DNA of 64,000 bases from Allostella vacuolata (GCA_006739055.1 AP019702.1:3063388-3127387), one strand, 5' to 3'. Positions 22,014-30,724 are shown, counted from the stretch's first letter. A program made the numbers and translations. Notes: generated by a model not told the origin, from the letters alone.

Positions 22014-22965
22014 GGCTCTTCTCGATCGGGACGGCGGCGCCGCCGCTGCGGATGGACTGGATGACGGCAAGCGCGGTCGCCAGCGCGTCGCGGCCGTCGC
22101 GGCCGCCGACCACCGGCCGGCGCCCGGTCGCGATGCAGCCGAGGAAGGAATCGATCTGGGCGCCGAGCGGGTCGGCGTCGGGCTGGGCGGCCTCGATCGT
22201 GGTCGGCGCGTCGCCGCGCACCGAGGCCCGGGTCGCCGACAGGCGGCGGCCCTGCAGGTCGATCGCGATCTCGCCCGAGCCCTGCAGGACCCGCAGGCTG
22301 CGCTCGGCCACCGGGCTGACCCGGCTGGCCAGCAGGGTGGCCCGGGCGCCGTTGGCGAAGCGCAGCTGGCCGGCGGCGACGTCCTCGCTGTCGGACACCA
22401 CCCGCCGCCCGACGCCCGAGGCTTCGACCACCGGCGAGCGGATCAGGGCGGTGACGAGGTCGATATCGTGGATCATCAGGTCGAGGACGACGCTGACGTC
22501 GGCGCCGCGGCCGCGGAACGCGGTGAGGCGCCGGGCATCGACGAAGGCCGGGTCGTCGAGCACGGCCTCGAAGCCGAGCCCGGCCATCGAGAAGCGCTCG
22601 AGATGACCGACCTGGAGCACGATGCCGGCCGCCTCGGCGCGCGCGATCATCTGGTCGGCCTCGTCCAGGGTGACGGCGACCGGCTTCTCGACCAGGACAT
22701 GGATGCCGGCCTGGATGCATTCGCAGGCGATGGCGAAATGGAAGGGGGTCGGGGCGCAGATGCTGACGGCATCGACCCGGCCGGCCAGCCGCGCCAGGTC
22801 GGTCCAGGCTTCTGCGCCGTGGGGCCGGCCGATGGCATCGGCACGCTGGGGATCGGTGTCGACGACCGCGACCAGGCGGGCGGCGGGATGGCGGGCATAT
22901 TTCTCGGCGTGGAAGCGGCCGATATGTCCGGCACCGATGACGGCGCAACGAACGGGCTGGGGCAT
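22006..22965 (-). CDS. gnnA: Gfo/Idh/MocA oxidoreductase, probable UDP-GlcNAc 3-dehydrogenase GnnA
   Basis: 319 residues from the ATG at 22965 (a TTG at 22983 would add six residues). The Rossmann motif VIGAGHIGRFHAEKYARH, the catalytic-lysine motif VEKPVAVTLDEAD, VGHLERF and LDLMIHDIDLVTAL identify the family. GnnA oxidises the 3-hydroxyl of UDP-GlcNAc with NAD+. Immediate coupling to a DegT aminotransferase and closeness to lpxA/lpxI/lpxB support that role, since gnnA-gnnB lies among lpx genes in other bacteria. No strong ribosome-binding site is seen. The nearest alternative is a WlbA-like dehydrogenase for an O-antigen sugar. Confidence 0.7.
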   Translation of the reverse strand: MPQPVRCAVIGAGHIGRFHAEKYARHPAARLVAVVDTDPQRADAIGRPHGAEAWTDLARLAGRVDAVSICAPTPFHFAIACECIQAGIHVLVEKPVAVTLDEADQMIARAEAAGIVLQVGHLERFSMAGLGFEAVLDDPAFVDARRLTAFRGRGADVSVVLDLMIHDIDLVTALIRSPVVEASGVGRRVVSDSEDVAAGQLRFANGARATLLASRVSPVAERSLRVLQGSGEIAIDLQGRRLSATRASVRGDAPTTIEAAQPDADPLGAQIDSFLGCIATGRRPVVGGRDGRDALATALAVIQSIRSGGAAVPIEKSHA

Positions 22966-23157
22966 GGATTCGCGACTGGCCAACGAGACGGGCGCAATCT
23001 AGCGACCGGCCGGCCCGACGGTAACCCGCAATCCGGTCAAAGATTGTGACCTTCGGTGACCGGAGAAGCGGGTTTATCCGGCCGCCGCCGGCCGCTACGA
23101 TGCAGGGCAGGACCGGTGCTCGACCGCCAGCCCGGTCGATGGAACGGAGCTCCTGCC
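22966..23157. other. divergent intergenic region gnnA / gloA
   Basis: 192 bases between the gnnA ATG and the gloA ATG. It must hold both promoters. I see no convincing -35/-10 pair; the best for gloA, TTATCC then TACGAT with a 16-base spacer (about 23073-23100), is weak. GGAACGGAG at 23141-23149 serves gloA as ribosome-binding site. Confidence 0.4.
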
Positions 23158-23604
23158 ATGAATGAAGTTTCCCCCGCCCCCACCGCTGCTGCGACGGCCG
23201 AGGCCGGCGGCGCCGGCCCCCGCTTCCTGCACACCATGCTGCGGGTATTCGACCTCGACCGCTCGCTCGCCTTCTATACCGAACAGCTCGGCATGAAGCT
23301 GATCCGCAAGAAGGACTACCCGACCGGCGAGTTCACGCTGGCGTTCGTCGGCTATGGCGACGAGGCCGACAGCACGGTGCTCGAGCTGACCCACAACTGG
23401 GGCCAGAAGGAGCCCTACGTCCTCGGCAGCGCCTTCGGCCATCTCGCCATCGGCGTCGCCGACATCTACGGGGTGTGCGAGCGCCTGGGTGCGGCGGGCG
23501 TCAAGATCCCCCGGCCGCCCGGCCCGATGAAGCATGGCGGCAGCGTCATCGCCTTCGTCGAGGATCCCGACGGCTACAAGATCGAGCTGATCCAGAAGGG
23601 CTGA
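23158..23604 (+). CDS. gloA: lactoylglutathione lyase (glyoxalase I)
   Basis: 148 residues. It converts the methylglyoxal-glutathione hemithioacetal to lactoylglutathione. Two beta-alpha-beta-beta-beta modules are seen: FLHTMLRVFDLDRSLAFYTE with the first metal histidine, then the ELTHNWG strand with a metal glutamate, FGHLAIGVADIYGVCERLG with the second histidine, and FVEDPDGYKIELIQKG with the second glutamate. An Ala-rich 25-residue N-terminal extension precedes the domain. The ATG at 23158 is preferred over in-frame upstream codons because of GGAACGGAG upstream. Confidence 0.93.
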   Translation: MNEVSPAPTAAATAEAGGAGPRFLHTMLRVFDLDRSLAFYTEQLGMKLIRKKDYPTGEFTLAFVGYGDEADSTVLELTHNWGQKEPYVLGSAFGHLAIGVADIYGVCERLGAAGVKIPRPPGPMKHGGSVIAFVEDPDGYKIELIQKG

Positions 23605-23635
23605 CCGGCCGAGGCCGGCTGGAGGGAGCGGCCGC

Positions 23636-23830
23636 CTAAACCAGCCAGTGGAAGGCGGCGATCACCGCCAGCGCGGTCAACCCCGCCAGCATGACCGGCC
23701 GCCGCAGCCTGACCGGCAGCGGCGGCCGGTTGTCGTTGACCGGGACCAGAATCCGGGGGCGGGCGGGGGGCTGGGAGCCGGGCGGCTTCCCGGGAACCCG
23801 CAGTTGTCGAACCACTCCGCCCCCCCTCAT
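23636..23830 (-). CDS. small membrane-anchored protein of unknown function
   Basis: 64 residues from the ATG at 23830, which has a good AGGGGAGCGGGA stretch upstream. The N-terminal half is basic and proline-rich, with RILVPVNDNRPPLPVRLRRP before a C-terminal hydrophobic helix (VMLAGLTALAVIAAFHWLV). It would be tail-anchored in the inner membrane. It lies 31 bases downstream of gltA on the same strand, so it may ride on the gltA transcript. I do not recognise the family. The stop is close to the gloA end in a tail-to-tail arrangement. Confidence 0.5.
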   Translation of the reverse strand: MRGGGVVRQLRVPGKPPGSQPPARPRILVPVNDNRPPLPVRLRRPVMLAGLTALAVIAAFHWLV

Positions 23831-23861
23831 CGTCGTTTCCCGCTCCCCTAGATTGCCGGCT

Positions 23862-25187
23862 TCACGAACGCTGGTCGAGCGGAACGTAGCTGCGCCGCGC
23901 CTGGCCGACATAGAGCTGGCGCGGGCGGCCGATCTTCTGTTCCGGATCCTCGATCATCTCTCCCCACTGCGCGACCCAGCCGACCGTGCGCGCCAGCGCG
24001 AACAGCGCGGTGAACATGCTGACCGGGAAGCCCATCGCCCGCAGGATGATGCCGGAATAGAAGTCGACGTTGGGATAGAGCTTGCGGTCGACGAAGTACT
24101 TGTCCTCGAGCGCAATCTTCTCCAGCTCCATGGCCAGCGCCAGCAGCGGCTCGTCCTTCACGCCGAGCTCGTCCAGCACCTCGTAGCAGCTCTGGCGGAT
24201 GACGGCGGCGCGCGGATCGTAGTTCTTATAGACGCGGTGGCCGAAGCCCATCAGGCGGAACGGGTCGTTCTTGTCCTTGGCGCGCTCCAGGAATTCCGGA
24301 ATCCGCTCCTTGCTGCCGATCTCGCCCAGCATTTTCAGAACGGCCTCGTTGGCGCCGCCATGGGCGGGCCCCCACAGCGAGGCGATGCCGGCGGCGATGC
24401 AGGCGAACGGGTTGGCGCCGCTCGAGCCCGCGAGCCGGACGGTGGAGGTGGAGGCGTTCTGCTCATGGTCGGCGTGCAGGACGAAGATCTTGTCCATTGC
24501 GCGGGCCAGGACCGGGTTCGGCTTGTACTCCTCGCACGGCACCGCGAACGTCATGTAGAGGAAGTTCTCGGCGTAGCTCAGGTCGTTGCGCGGGTACATG
24601 AACGGCTGGCCGACCGAGTACTTGTAGGCCATGGCCGCGATCGTCGGCATCTTGGCGATCAGGCGATAGGACGCGATCAGCCGCTGGTGCGGATCGTTGA
24701 TGTCGAGGCTGTCGTGATAGAAGGCCGAGAGCGCGCCGACCACGCCGCACATCACCGCCATCGGGTGCGCGTCGCGACGGAAGCCGCGGAAGAAGTGGCT
24801 GATCTGCTCGTGCAGCATGGTGTGATGGGTCACATCATGGACGAACTTCTTCTGCTGCTCGGGGTTCGGCAGGTTGCCGAACAGCAGCAGGTAGCAGACC
24901 TCCATGAAGTCGCTGTGCTCGGCGATCTCCTCGATCGGGTAGCCGCGATAGAGGAGCTCGCCCTTGTCGCCGTCGATGTAGGTGATGGCCGACTCGCAGC
25001 TGGCCGTCGAGGTGAAGCCGGGGTCGTAGGTGAACATCCCGGTCGCCGCGTAGAGCTTGCGGATGTCGATGACCTGGGGACCGACGCTGCCGTCCATGAC
25101 CGGCAGTTCGAGGGTGCGGCCGGACGGGTCGGTTAGGGTTGCTACCTGGGAGTTCTTCTTCGTCGCGGGGCTGGTCGAGCTGGTCAT
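23862..25187 (-). CDS. gltA: citrate synthase
   Basis: 441 residues, hexameric type II citrate synthase of Gram-negative bacteria. It joins oxaloacetate and acetyl-CoA, taking the product of the pdh complex encoded at 48913-54232. Catalytic regions seen: [20 protein letters not shown] (histidine), [15 protein letters not shown] (histidine and arginine) and [19 protein letters not shown] (aspartate). An N-terminal beta domain, [20 protein letters not shown], marks the NADH-regulated type. The ATG at 25187 has AAGGAGT 9 bases upstream and its own promoter at 25257-25285. Confidence 0.97.
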   Translation of the reverse strand: MTSSTSPATKKNSQVATLTDPSGRTLELPVMDGSVGPQVIDIRKLYAATGMFTYDPGFTSTASCESAITYIDGDKGELLYRGYPIEEIAEHSDFMEVCYLLLFGNLPNPEQQKKFVHDVTHHTMLHEQISHFFRGFRRDAHPMAVMCGVVGALSAFYHDSLDINDPHQRLIASYRLIAKMPTIAAMAYKYSVGQPFMYPRNDLSYAENFLYMTFAVPCEEYKPNPVLARAMDKIFVLHADHEQNASTSTVRLAGSSGANPFACIAAGIASLWGPAHGGANEAVLKMLGEIGSKERIPEFLERAKDKNDPFRLMGFGHRVYKNYDPRAAVIRQSCYEVLDELGVKDEPLLALAMELEKIALEDKYFVDRKLYPNVDFYSGIILRAMGFPVSMFTALFALARTVGWVAQWGEMIEDPEQKIGRPRQLYVGQARRSYVPLDQRS

Positions 25188-25256
25188 GCAGGCGACTCCT
25201 TCATACGGCCCGAAGGCAGGACGGCCAGGGGCCGTGGTCGCGGCGGGGTGAGCCGC

Positions 25257-25285
25257 AGGATAGTTGGCGGGGTTCCAGGTATCAA
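25257..25285 (-). promoter_or_regulatory. sigma-70-type promoter for gltA
   Basis: On the minus strand TTGATA (25285-25280), a 17-base spacer and TATCCT (25262-25257). Predicted start near 25250 leaves a leader of about 63 bases before the gltA ATG at 25187. It lies in the 120-base gap after gltX, so gltA can be transcribed apart from gltX. Confidence 0.6.
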
Positions 25286-25307
25286 ATGGCGCGATGCGGG
25301 ACGATCG

Positions 25308-26714
25308 TCAAACCGGCATGGCTGCATCCCGGATGCGGGCGAGCGACTCCTCCCGGCCCAGGATCTCCATGACCTCGAAAATACCGGGCGAAACGGCCGA
25401 TCCGGTCAGCGCCGCGCGCAGCGGCTGGGCGACGTTGCCGAGCTTGGCACCCTCGCGTTCGGCGAAGGCGCGCACCGCGGACTCGATGTCGCCGCCCGCC
25501 CAGCCATCGATCCGGCCCAGTTCCGGCAGCAGGCGGGCGAGCAGGGCGCGGGCGTCCGCGCCGAGCAGCCGGGTCGCCTTGTCGTCCATCGGCAGCGGAC
25601 GTGCCCGGACGTAGAAGGCCGCCAGCTCCGCCAGCTCCTTCAGGGTGCGGGCCCGGACCTTGAGCCCGCCCATGCCCTGGCGCAGGCGGCGCAGGCCCTC
25701 GTCGTCGGGCGCCGCGCCCGCGGCGGCGGCGACGAACGGAGCCAGGGCCTGCATCAGCCGCTCGTCGTCGGCATGGCGCAGATAGTGGCCGTTCAGGTTG
25801 TCGAGCTTGGCGAAGTCGAGCCGGGACGGCGACCGGCCGACGCCATCCAGGTCGAACAGGACGACTGCCTGCTCGGCGGAAATGATCTCGTCGTCGCCAT
25901 GGCCCCAGCCGAGCCGCAGCAGGTAGTTGCAGAGCGCCTCGGGCAGGTAGCCCATGTCGCGATAGGCCTCGACCCCGAGCGCGCCGTGGCGCTTCGACAG
26001 CTTGGCCCCGTCCGGCCCGTGGATCAGCGGGATATGCGCGAACTCCGGCACGCTCCAGCCCATCGCGTGATAGATCTGCGTCTGCCGGAAGGCGTTGGTC
26101 AGGTGGTCGTCGCCGCGGATGACGTGGGTGATGTCCATGTCGTGGTCGTCCACCACCACCGACAGCATGTAGGTGGGCGTGCCGTCGGCGCGCAGCAGCA
26201 CCATGTCGTCGAGCTGCTCGTTGGCCACCTTGACCTCGCCCTGGACGCGGTCATGGATCACCGTCTCGCCCGACTGCGGCGCGCGCAGGCGGATGACCGG
26301 CCGGACTCCGGCCGGTGCCTCGGCCGGATCGCGGTCGCGCCAGCGGCCATCGTAGCGGATCGGCCGGCCCTCGGCCCGGGCCGTGGCCCGCATCTCCTCC
26401 AGCTCCTCGGGCGAGGCCCAGCAGCGATAGGCGCGGCCTTCTTCCAGCATCTTCAGGGCGACCTCCGCATGGCGGGGGGCGCGCGCGAACTGGAACACGA
26501 TCGCGTCGTCCCAGGCGAGGCCGAGCCAGCCCAGCCCGTCGATGATCGCCTCGACCGCGGCGTCCGTAGAACGCTGCCGGTCGGTGTCTTCGATCCGCAG
26601 GCGGAAGATCCCGCCGTGATGGCGGGAGAACAGCCAGTTGAACAGGGCGGTGCGCGCGCCGCCGATGTGCAGGTAGCCGGTCGGCGAGGGCGCGAACCGG
26701 GTGACGACCGTCAT
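25308..26714 (-). CDS. gltX: glutamyl-tRNA synthetase
   Basis: 468 residues, class I aminoacyl-tRNA synthetase. The HIGH-type motif is in [20 protein letters not shown] and the KMSKS-type motif is [13 protein letters not shown]. The C-terminal anticodon-binding helical region ([20 protein letters not shown] onward) is present. It charges tRNA-Glu; in alphaproteobacteria one of the GltX forms often charges tRNA-Gln too, followed by GatCAB transamidation, which cannot be decided here. It lies upstream of gltA on the same strand and is divergent from comEC. Confidence 0.96.
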   Translation of the reverse strand: MTVVTRFAPSPTGYLHIGGARTALFNWLFSRHHGGIFRLRIEDTDRQRSTDAAVEAIIDGLGWLGLAWDDAIVFQFARAPRHAEVALKMLEEGRAYRCWASPEELEEMRATARAEGRPIRYDGRWRDRDPAEAPAGVRPVIRLRAPQSGETVIHDRVQGEVKVANEQLDDMVLLRADGTPTYMLSVVVDDHDMDITHVIRGDDHLTNAFRQTQIYHAMGWSVPEFAHIPLIHGPDGAKLSKRHGALGVEAYRDMGYLPEALCNYLLRLGWGHGDDEIISAEQAVVLFDLDGVGRSPSRLDFAKLDNLNGHYLRHADDERLMQALAPFVAAAAGAAPDDEGLRRLRQGMGGLKVRARTLKELAELAAFYVRARPLPMDDKATRLLGADARALLARLLPELGRIDGWAGGDIESAVRAFAEREGAKLGNVAQPLRAALTGSAVSPGIFEVMEILGREESLARIRDAAMPV

Positions 26715-26850
26715 CGATCTGATCTTGTCTTCGGGAATGGGAGGCCTCGCTTACCACAGGCGCGCCATGCGGTCCAATCGGCTCGGCCGATCGGCTTGGC
26801 ATCGCGCGGCGTTCCCGGTCTAGGATCGCGACCGGGGCCGAACTCAGCGC

Positions 26851-28965
26851 ATGATTGCAGTCGACGCGGCAGCGGAGCGGGAAGGGCTGCTGGCGCGGGG
26901 CCTGGCGGCCCTGCGCGGCGATGCCGAACGCTGGCCGCTGTGGGTGCCGGTCGGCTTCGGCCTCGGCATCGCGGCCTATTTTTCCCTGGCGGACGAGCCG
27001 GCGCCGTGGCTGGGGTCGGCGGTCGTCCTGCTGCTCGCCCTGGCCGCATGGTGGCTGCGCCACCTCGCGCCCGCGCGGATCGCGATCGCCGTCCTGGCGG
27101 CCCCGGCGATCGGCTTCGCCGCCATCCAGATCTCGGCCCAGATCGCGGAGGCGCCGCGGGTCGAGCGGCGGATGGCGGCCACCGGCATCGAAGGCCGCAT
27201 CGTCCATGCCGGCCCGCGCGAGAACGGCATCCGGCTGACGATCGCGCCCGAGCGGATCGACGGCTGGACGGGGCCCCTGCCGCGGCGTCTGCGCATCACC
27301 GTCGGCCAGCGCCTCGCGGCGCCGCTGGCCGCCGGGGCCGAGCCTGGTCGCCGGGTCGCCATGCGGGCGGTGCTGCTGCCGCTGCCGCCGCCGTCGGCGC
27401 CCGGCGCCTTCGACTTTCCCCGTCAGGGATATTTCCAGGGCCTGGGCGGGCTCGGTTACGCCACCACGCCGCCGCGACTGCTGGAGATGGGCGAGGGCGG
27501 GGGTATCGGCGAGGCGATCGCCGGCCTGCGCCAGGCCATCACCAGCCGGATCCAGTCGACGATCGGCGGGGCGGCCGGCGCCGTCGCCGCCGCGCTGGTC
27601 ACCGGCGAGCGCGGCGCCATCCCCGAGGCGGTCAACGTCGCCATGCGCGACACCGGGCTTGCCCATCTCCTGTCGATCTCGGGCCTGCACATCAGCCTCG
27701 TGGCCGGCATCGTCTTTCTCGGCCTGCGCACGCTGCTCGCGCTGATACCCGGCCTGGCGCTCCACCGGCCGATCAAGAAATGGTCGGCGGCCGGTGCGAT
27801 CCTGGCGGCCTTCTTCTACCTGCTGCTGTCGGGGGCGGAGGTGCCGACGCAGCGGTCGTTCCTGATGTCGGCGATCGTCTTCGCCGCGGTGCTGGTCGAC
27901 CGGGAGGCCATCTCCCTGCGCCTGGTCGCCTGGGCGGCGGGCGCCATCCTGCTGCTCAGCCCGGAGGCGATGGTCGGTGCCAGCTTCCAGATGTCGTTCG
28001 CGGCGGTGCTGGCGCTGGTCGCCGCCTACGAGGCCGCGCGCGAGCGCATCCGCGGCCTCCGGGCCGGGCTGGGCGCACCGGGCCGCATCCTGCTCTATGT
28101 CGGGCTCGTCTGCTTCACCACGGTGATCGCGACCGCCGCCACCACGCCGTTCGCGCTCTACCATTTCAACCGCTTCGCCGCCTTCGCCATGCCGGCGAAC
28201 CTGATCGCGGTGCCGCTGACCAGCTTCTGGGTCATGCCGTGGGCGGTGATCGCCGTGCTCGCCATGCCCTTCGGGCTCGAAGCCTGGCCGCTCGCCGCCA
28301 TGGGGTGGGGGGTGGAGGCGATCCTCAGGGCAGCAGCCTGGATCGCCCGGTGGCCGGGGGCGGCCTGGACGGTCCCGGCCATGCCGGATTTCGGCCTCGC
28401 CCTGTGCGCGCTGGGCGGGCTCTGGCTCTGCCTGTGGCGCCATGCCATGCGCTGGGCGGGGCTGGCCGCGATCGCAGCCGGCCTGCTGGGCATCGGCTGG
28501 GTGCAGCCGCCGGACGTCCTGGTCGACGGCGATGGGCGTGCGGTCGCGGTCGGCGGGCCGGGGGGCTACTGGGTCTTCGAGACGCGCCAGGCGGAGATCG
28601 CGGTCGATACCTGGCTGCGGCGGGCAGCGGCCGACCGGCTGGAGTGGCCCGAAGCCGCGCGCGGCGGGCTGCCCAGCTGCGACGCCCGGCTCTGCCGCTT
28701 CCGCGCCCGCGGTGAGCGGATCGTGATCGCGCGCCGGCGGGACGCCCTGACCGAGGCCTGCCGCAGCGCCGACATCGTGATCGCGCTGGTGCCGATGCGC
28801 TGGGACTGCGGGCGCGGCGTGGTGGCGCTCGACCGGCGGGAGCTGGAGCGGGGCGGCGCCCATGCCATCCGCCTGGGCGGCGGCCGACCGCGCGTCACCA
28901 CCGTCGCCGAGCAGAGGGGCAGGCGCCCCTGGACCGGCACCGAGCCCGGCGCCGAGGACCAGTAG
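26851..28965 (+). CDS. comEC: ComEC/Rec2 family DNA-uptake membrane protein
   Basis: 704 residues. Three regions: N-terminal membrane helices plus an OB-like periplasmic part (about residues 30-200, DUF4131 type); a competence core with many helices and the signature NVAMRDTGLAHLLSISGLHI; and a soluble C-terminal part after GIGWVQPPDVLVDGDGRAVA. The C-terminal part lacks a metallo-beta-lactamase HXHXDH motif, so the nuclease domain found in Bacillus ComEC appears absent or degenerate. ComEC forms the inner-membrane channel for single-stranded DNA uptake. Divergent from gltX, convergent with lexA (21-base gap). Confidence 0.9.
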   Translation: MIAVDAAAEREGLLARGLAALRGDAERWPLWVPVGFGLGIAAYFSLADEPAPWLGSAVVLLLALAAWWLRHLAPARIAIAVLAAPAIGFAAIQISAQIAEAPRVERRMAATGIEGRIVHAGPRENGIRLTIAPERIDGWTGPLPRRLRITVGQRLAAPLAAGAEPGRRVAMRAVLLPLPPPSAPGAFDFPRQGYFQGLGGLGYATTPPRLLEMGEGGGIGEAIAGLRQAITSRIQSTIGGAAGAVAAALVTGERGAIPEAVNVAMRDTGLAHLLSISGLHISLVAGIVFLGLRTLLALIPGLALHRPIKKWSAAGAILAAFFYLLLSGAEVPTQRSFLMSAIVFAAVLVDREAISLRLVAWAAGAILLLSPEAMVGASFQMSFAAVLALVAAYEAARERIRGLRAGLGAPGRILLYVGLVCFTTVIATAATTPFALYHFNRFAAFAMPANLIAVPLTSFWVMPWAVIAVLAMPFGLEAWPLAAMGWGVEAILRAAAWIARWPGAAWTVPAMPDFGLALCALGGLWLCLWRHAMRWAGLAAIAAGLLGIGWVQPPDVLVDGDGRAVAVGGPGGYWVFETRQAEIAVDTWLRRAAADRLEWPEAARGGLPSCDARLCRFRARGERIVIARRRDALTEACRSADIVIALVPMRWDCGRGVVALDRRELERGGAHAIRLGGGRPRVTTVAEQRGRRPWTGTEPGAEDQ

Positions 28966-28986
28966 GCAGCGGTCAGCAGGCGGGGG

Positions 28987-29709
28987 TCAGTAGCGCCGCA
29001 TCAATCCGATCAGGCGCGCCTGCACCTGGACGCGGTCGGGGCCGAAGATGCGTGTCTCGTAGCCCTTGTTCGCCGGCTCCAGCGCCACCGACGCGCCCTT
29101 GCGCCGCAGCCGCTTCAGCGTCACCTCGGTGTCGTCGATCAGGGCGACGACGATGGTCCCGTTCTCGGCATTGTCGCAGCGCTGCACGATGATGGTGTCG
29201 CCGTCGACGATGCCGGCCTCGACCATCGAATCGCCGGCCACTTCGAGGGCGTAGTGCTCGCCCCGGCCGAGCAGCAGGCTCGGCACCTCGATGGCGCGCT
29301 GATGGTCGCGCAGCGCCTCGATCGGCGTGCCGGCGGCGATCCGGCCGTAGAGCGGCACCGACACCGCCTCGCCCGAGCCGCCGTTCGAATCGGCGACCAC
29401 CCCGGACAGGGCCGGCCGGAAGTCGCCCTTGATGACGGTCGGCCGGAAGCCGCGGCGGCTGCCCGCGCGGGCAGCCTGGGCGTCGGCCGCCATGTCGTCG
29501 GGCATCCGCAGCACCTCCAGCGCGCGCGCCCGGTGGGGCAGGCGGCGGATGAAGCCGCGCTCCTCCAGCCCCGTTATCAGGCGATGGATGCCCGACTTCG
29601 AGCGCAGCTTCAGCGCCTCCTTCATCTCGTCGAACGAAGGCGACACGCCGCTCTCGCGGAGCCGGGAATTGATGAAGGACAGCAGTTCGAACTGCTTGCG
29701 CGTAAGCAT
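28987..29709 (-). CDS. lexA: SOS repressor LexA
   Basis: 240 residues from the ATG at 29709 ([20 protein letters not shown] is the usual LexA start; a TTG at 29727 is rejected). An N-terminal winged helix ([20 protein letters not shown]) is followed by a linker and a self-cleaving S24 domain: cleavage site Ala126-Gly127 in [10 protein letters not shown], catalytic Ser161 in AGDSMVEAG and Lys199 in [11 protein letters not shown]. It represses SOS genes until RecA-ssDNA triggers autocleavage. Its own promoter carries a canonical alphaproteobacterial box at 29790-29804. Confidence 0.97.
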   Translation of the reverse strand: MLTRKQFELLSFINSRLRESGVSPSFDEMKEALKLRSKSGIHRLITGLEERGFIRRLPHRARALEVLRMPDDMAADAQAARAGSRRGFRPTVIKGDFRPALSGVVADSNGGSGEAVSVPLYGRIAAGTPIEALRDHQRAIEVPSLLLGRGEHYALEVAGDSMVEAGIVDGDTIIVQRCDNAENGTIVVALIDDTEVTLKRLRRKGASVALEPANKGYETRIFGPDRVQVQARLIGLMRRY

Positions 29710-29731
29710 CTGGTTGCCCCCGGCCAAGTCC

Positions 29732-29757
29732 TGGGGTGACCAGTCAAACCCACCCCA
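29732..29757 (-). promoter_or_regulatory. inverted repeat in the lexA 5' leader
   Basis: TGGGGTG at 29732-29738 and CACCCCA at 29751-29757 form a 7-base-pair stem with a 12-base loop. It lies within the lexA leader, some 22 bases before the start codon on the minus strand. It could affect lexA translation, or be fortuitous in GC-rich DNA. Confidence 0.35.
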
Positions 29758-29764
29758 AGATCTG

Positions 29765-29779
29765 GAACAAAACCGAAAC
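29765..29779 (-). promoter_or_regulatory. degenerate second LexA half-site pair
   Basis: GAAC, seven bases, then AAAC, a one-mismatch version of the GAAC-N7-GAAC alphaproteobacterial LexA box, 10 bases from the perfect box. Possibly a secondary operator. Weak. Confidence 0.3.
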
Positions 29780-29789
29780 GACTACGCTT

Positions 29790-29804
29790 GTTCTAGTTTG
29801 GTTC
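29790..29804 (-). promoter_or_regulatory. LexA box (SOS operator) of lexA
   Basis: GTTC-TAGTTTG-GTTC on the plus strand (GAAC-N7-GAAC on the minus strand), an exact match to the direct-repeat LexA box known for alphaproteobacteria. It covers the whole -10 hexamer of the predicted lexA promoter and part of the spacer, the position expected for autorepression. Confidence 0.85.
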
Positions 29805-29818
29805 CGCGGATTCGTCAA
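29790..29818 (-). promoter_or_regulatory. sigma-70-type promoter for lexA
   Basis: Minus strand TTGACG (29818-29813), 17-base spacer, TAGAAC (29795-29790). The start would be near 29783, giving a leader of about 75 bases. The LexA box overlaps the -10 element, so repressor and RNA polymerase cannot both bind. Confidence 0.65.
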
Positions 29819-29822
29819 TCAA

Positions 29823-29841
29823 GCGCGACGGATCTTCGCGC
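29823..29841 (-). terminator. possible weak terminator after mepA
   Basis: Stem GCGCGA/TCGCGC of 6 base pairs with a 7-base loop, followed on the minus strand by TTGATT. It lies 44 bases past the mepA stop and just before the lexA promoter, so it could separate the trp-moa-mepA transcript from lexA. Short stem, weak T run. Confidence 0.3.
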
Positions 29842-29884
29842 AATTCGACCACCGGCCACTGCCAGGCGCACCGGCGCCCTGGAT

Positions 29885-30724
29885 CTAGGGAGCGGCCAGG
29901 ACGTCCGCACAGGCCGCCGGCAGGATCTTCGGCGGCGCCGGCTCGCGCGGCTTGAAGCGCTCCAGCGCGGCCTTCACCGCGTCGGCCGAGAACCACCAGG
30001 CGAGGTCCGTGCCGCAGCCGTCGCCGGGTGGGATGGCGGGGCCCGGCTCGCATTCCGCCTGCCCGGCCGGGCAGGAGATGCGGACATGGAAATGGGCGCT
30101 GTGGCCCCACCATGGCCGCAGGCGCCGGAGCCAGGCGCGGTCGCCGGTCGCCCGGGCGCAGGCAGCCTGCTTCAGCGCGGGGTTGATCAGGATGCGCTCG
30201 ACCTCGGGCCGGGTCGCCGCCTGGCGCACGAGCGCGAGCTCGACCGCGCCGAAGCGGGCCGGGTCGACCGTCTTGCCGTCCGGCCGCAGCATGTCGACGG
30301 CCAGGGGCTGGGCGCGCTCGGCATCCGACAGGGGCTGCGCGGCACGCCGGAACCAGATGTCGACGTCGAGACCCGACTGGTGGCTCGCATGCCCGGACGG
30401 GACGGGCCCGCCACGCGGCTGGCCCATATCGGCGATCAGCAGGGTTCCGTGGCCGCCGGCGGCCGACCAGCGGCCGAGCGCCTCCACCAGGCGGATCGTG
30501 TCGGGATGGCCGAACTGCCGCAGGCGGGCCGGGCGCAGCGTCTGGTAGCCGACGCCTTGCGGCGGCAGGGCCCGGGCGCCGCCGATGCAGCCCTGGGCGG
30601 TCTTGCCGATGACCCGGACCGGGCCGGGCGAGGGGGTGGTGACGGTGGTCCAGTCGGCCGCGATGGCCGGCGCGGCCGCCAGCAGGGCGGCCAGGGCTGC
30701 CAGAGGGCCCGCGACGACACGCAT
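29885..30724 (-). CDS. mepA: penicillin-insensitive murein DD-endopeptidase
   Basis: 279 residues with a signal peptide ([20 protein letters not shown] then IAAD). It is a periplasmic M74 zinc peptidase that cuts D-Ala-mDAP cross-links in peptidoglycan. The metal motifs are clear: SGHASHQSGLDVDIWFRRA (His and Asp ligands) and WWGHSAHFHVRISCP (third His). Paired cysteines match the family's disulphides. The ATG at 30724 overlaps the moeA stop as TGATG, so mepA translation is probably coupled to moeA, an unusual partner. A weak terminator follows. Confidence 0.92.
   Translation of the reverse strand: MRVVAGPLAALAALLAAAPAIAADWTTVTTPSPGPVRVIGKTAQGCIGGARALPPQGVGYQTLRPARLRQFGHPDTIRLVEALGRWSAAGGHGTLLIADMGQPRGGPVPSGHASHQSGLDVDIWFRRAAQPLSDAERAQPLAVDMLRPDGKTVDPARFGAVELALVRQAATRPEVERILINPALKQAACARATGDRAWLRRLRPWWGHSAHFHVRISCPAGQAECEPGPAIPPGDGCGTDLAWWFSADAVKAALERFKPREPAPPKILPAACADVLAAP

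Noticed and set aside
23605-23618. CCGGC-CGAG-GCCGG hairpin after gloA as terminator
   Set aside because: Only 5 base pairs and no T tract on either strand; such repeats are common by chance in this composition.
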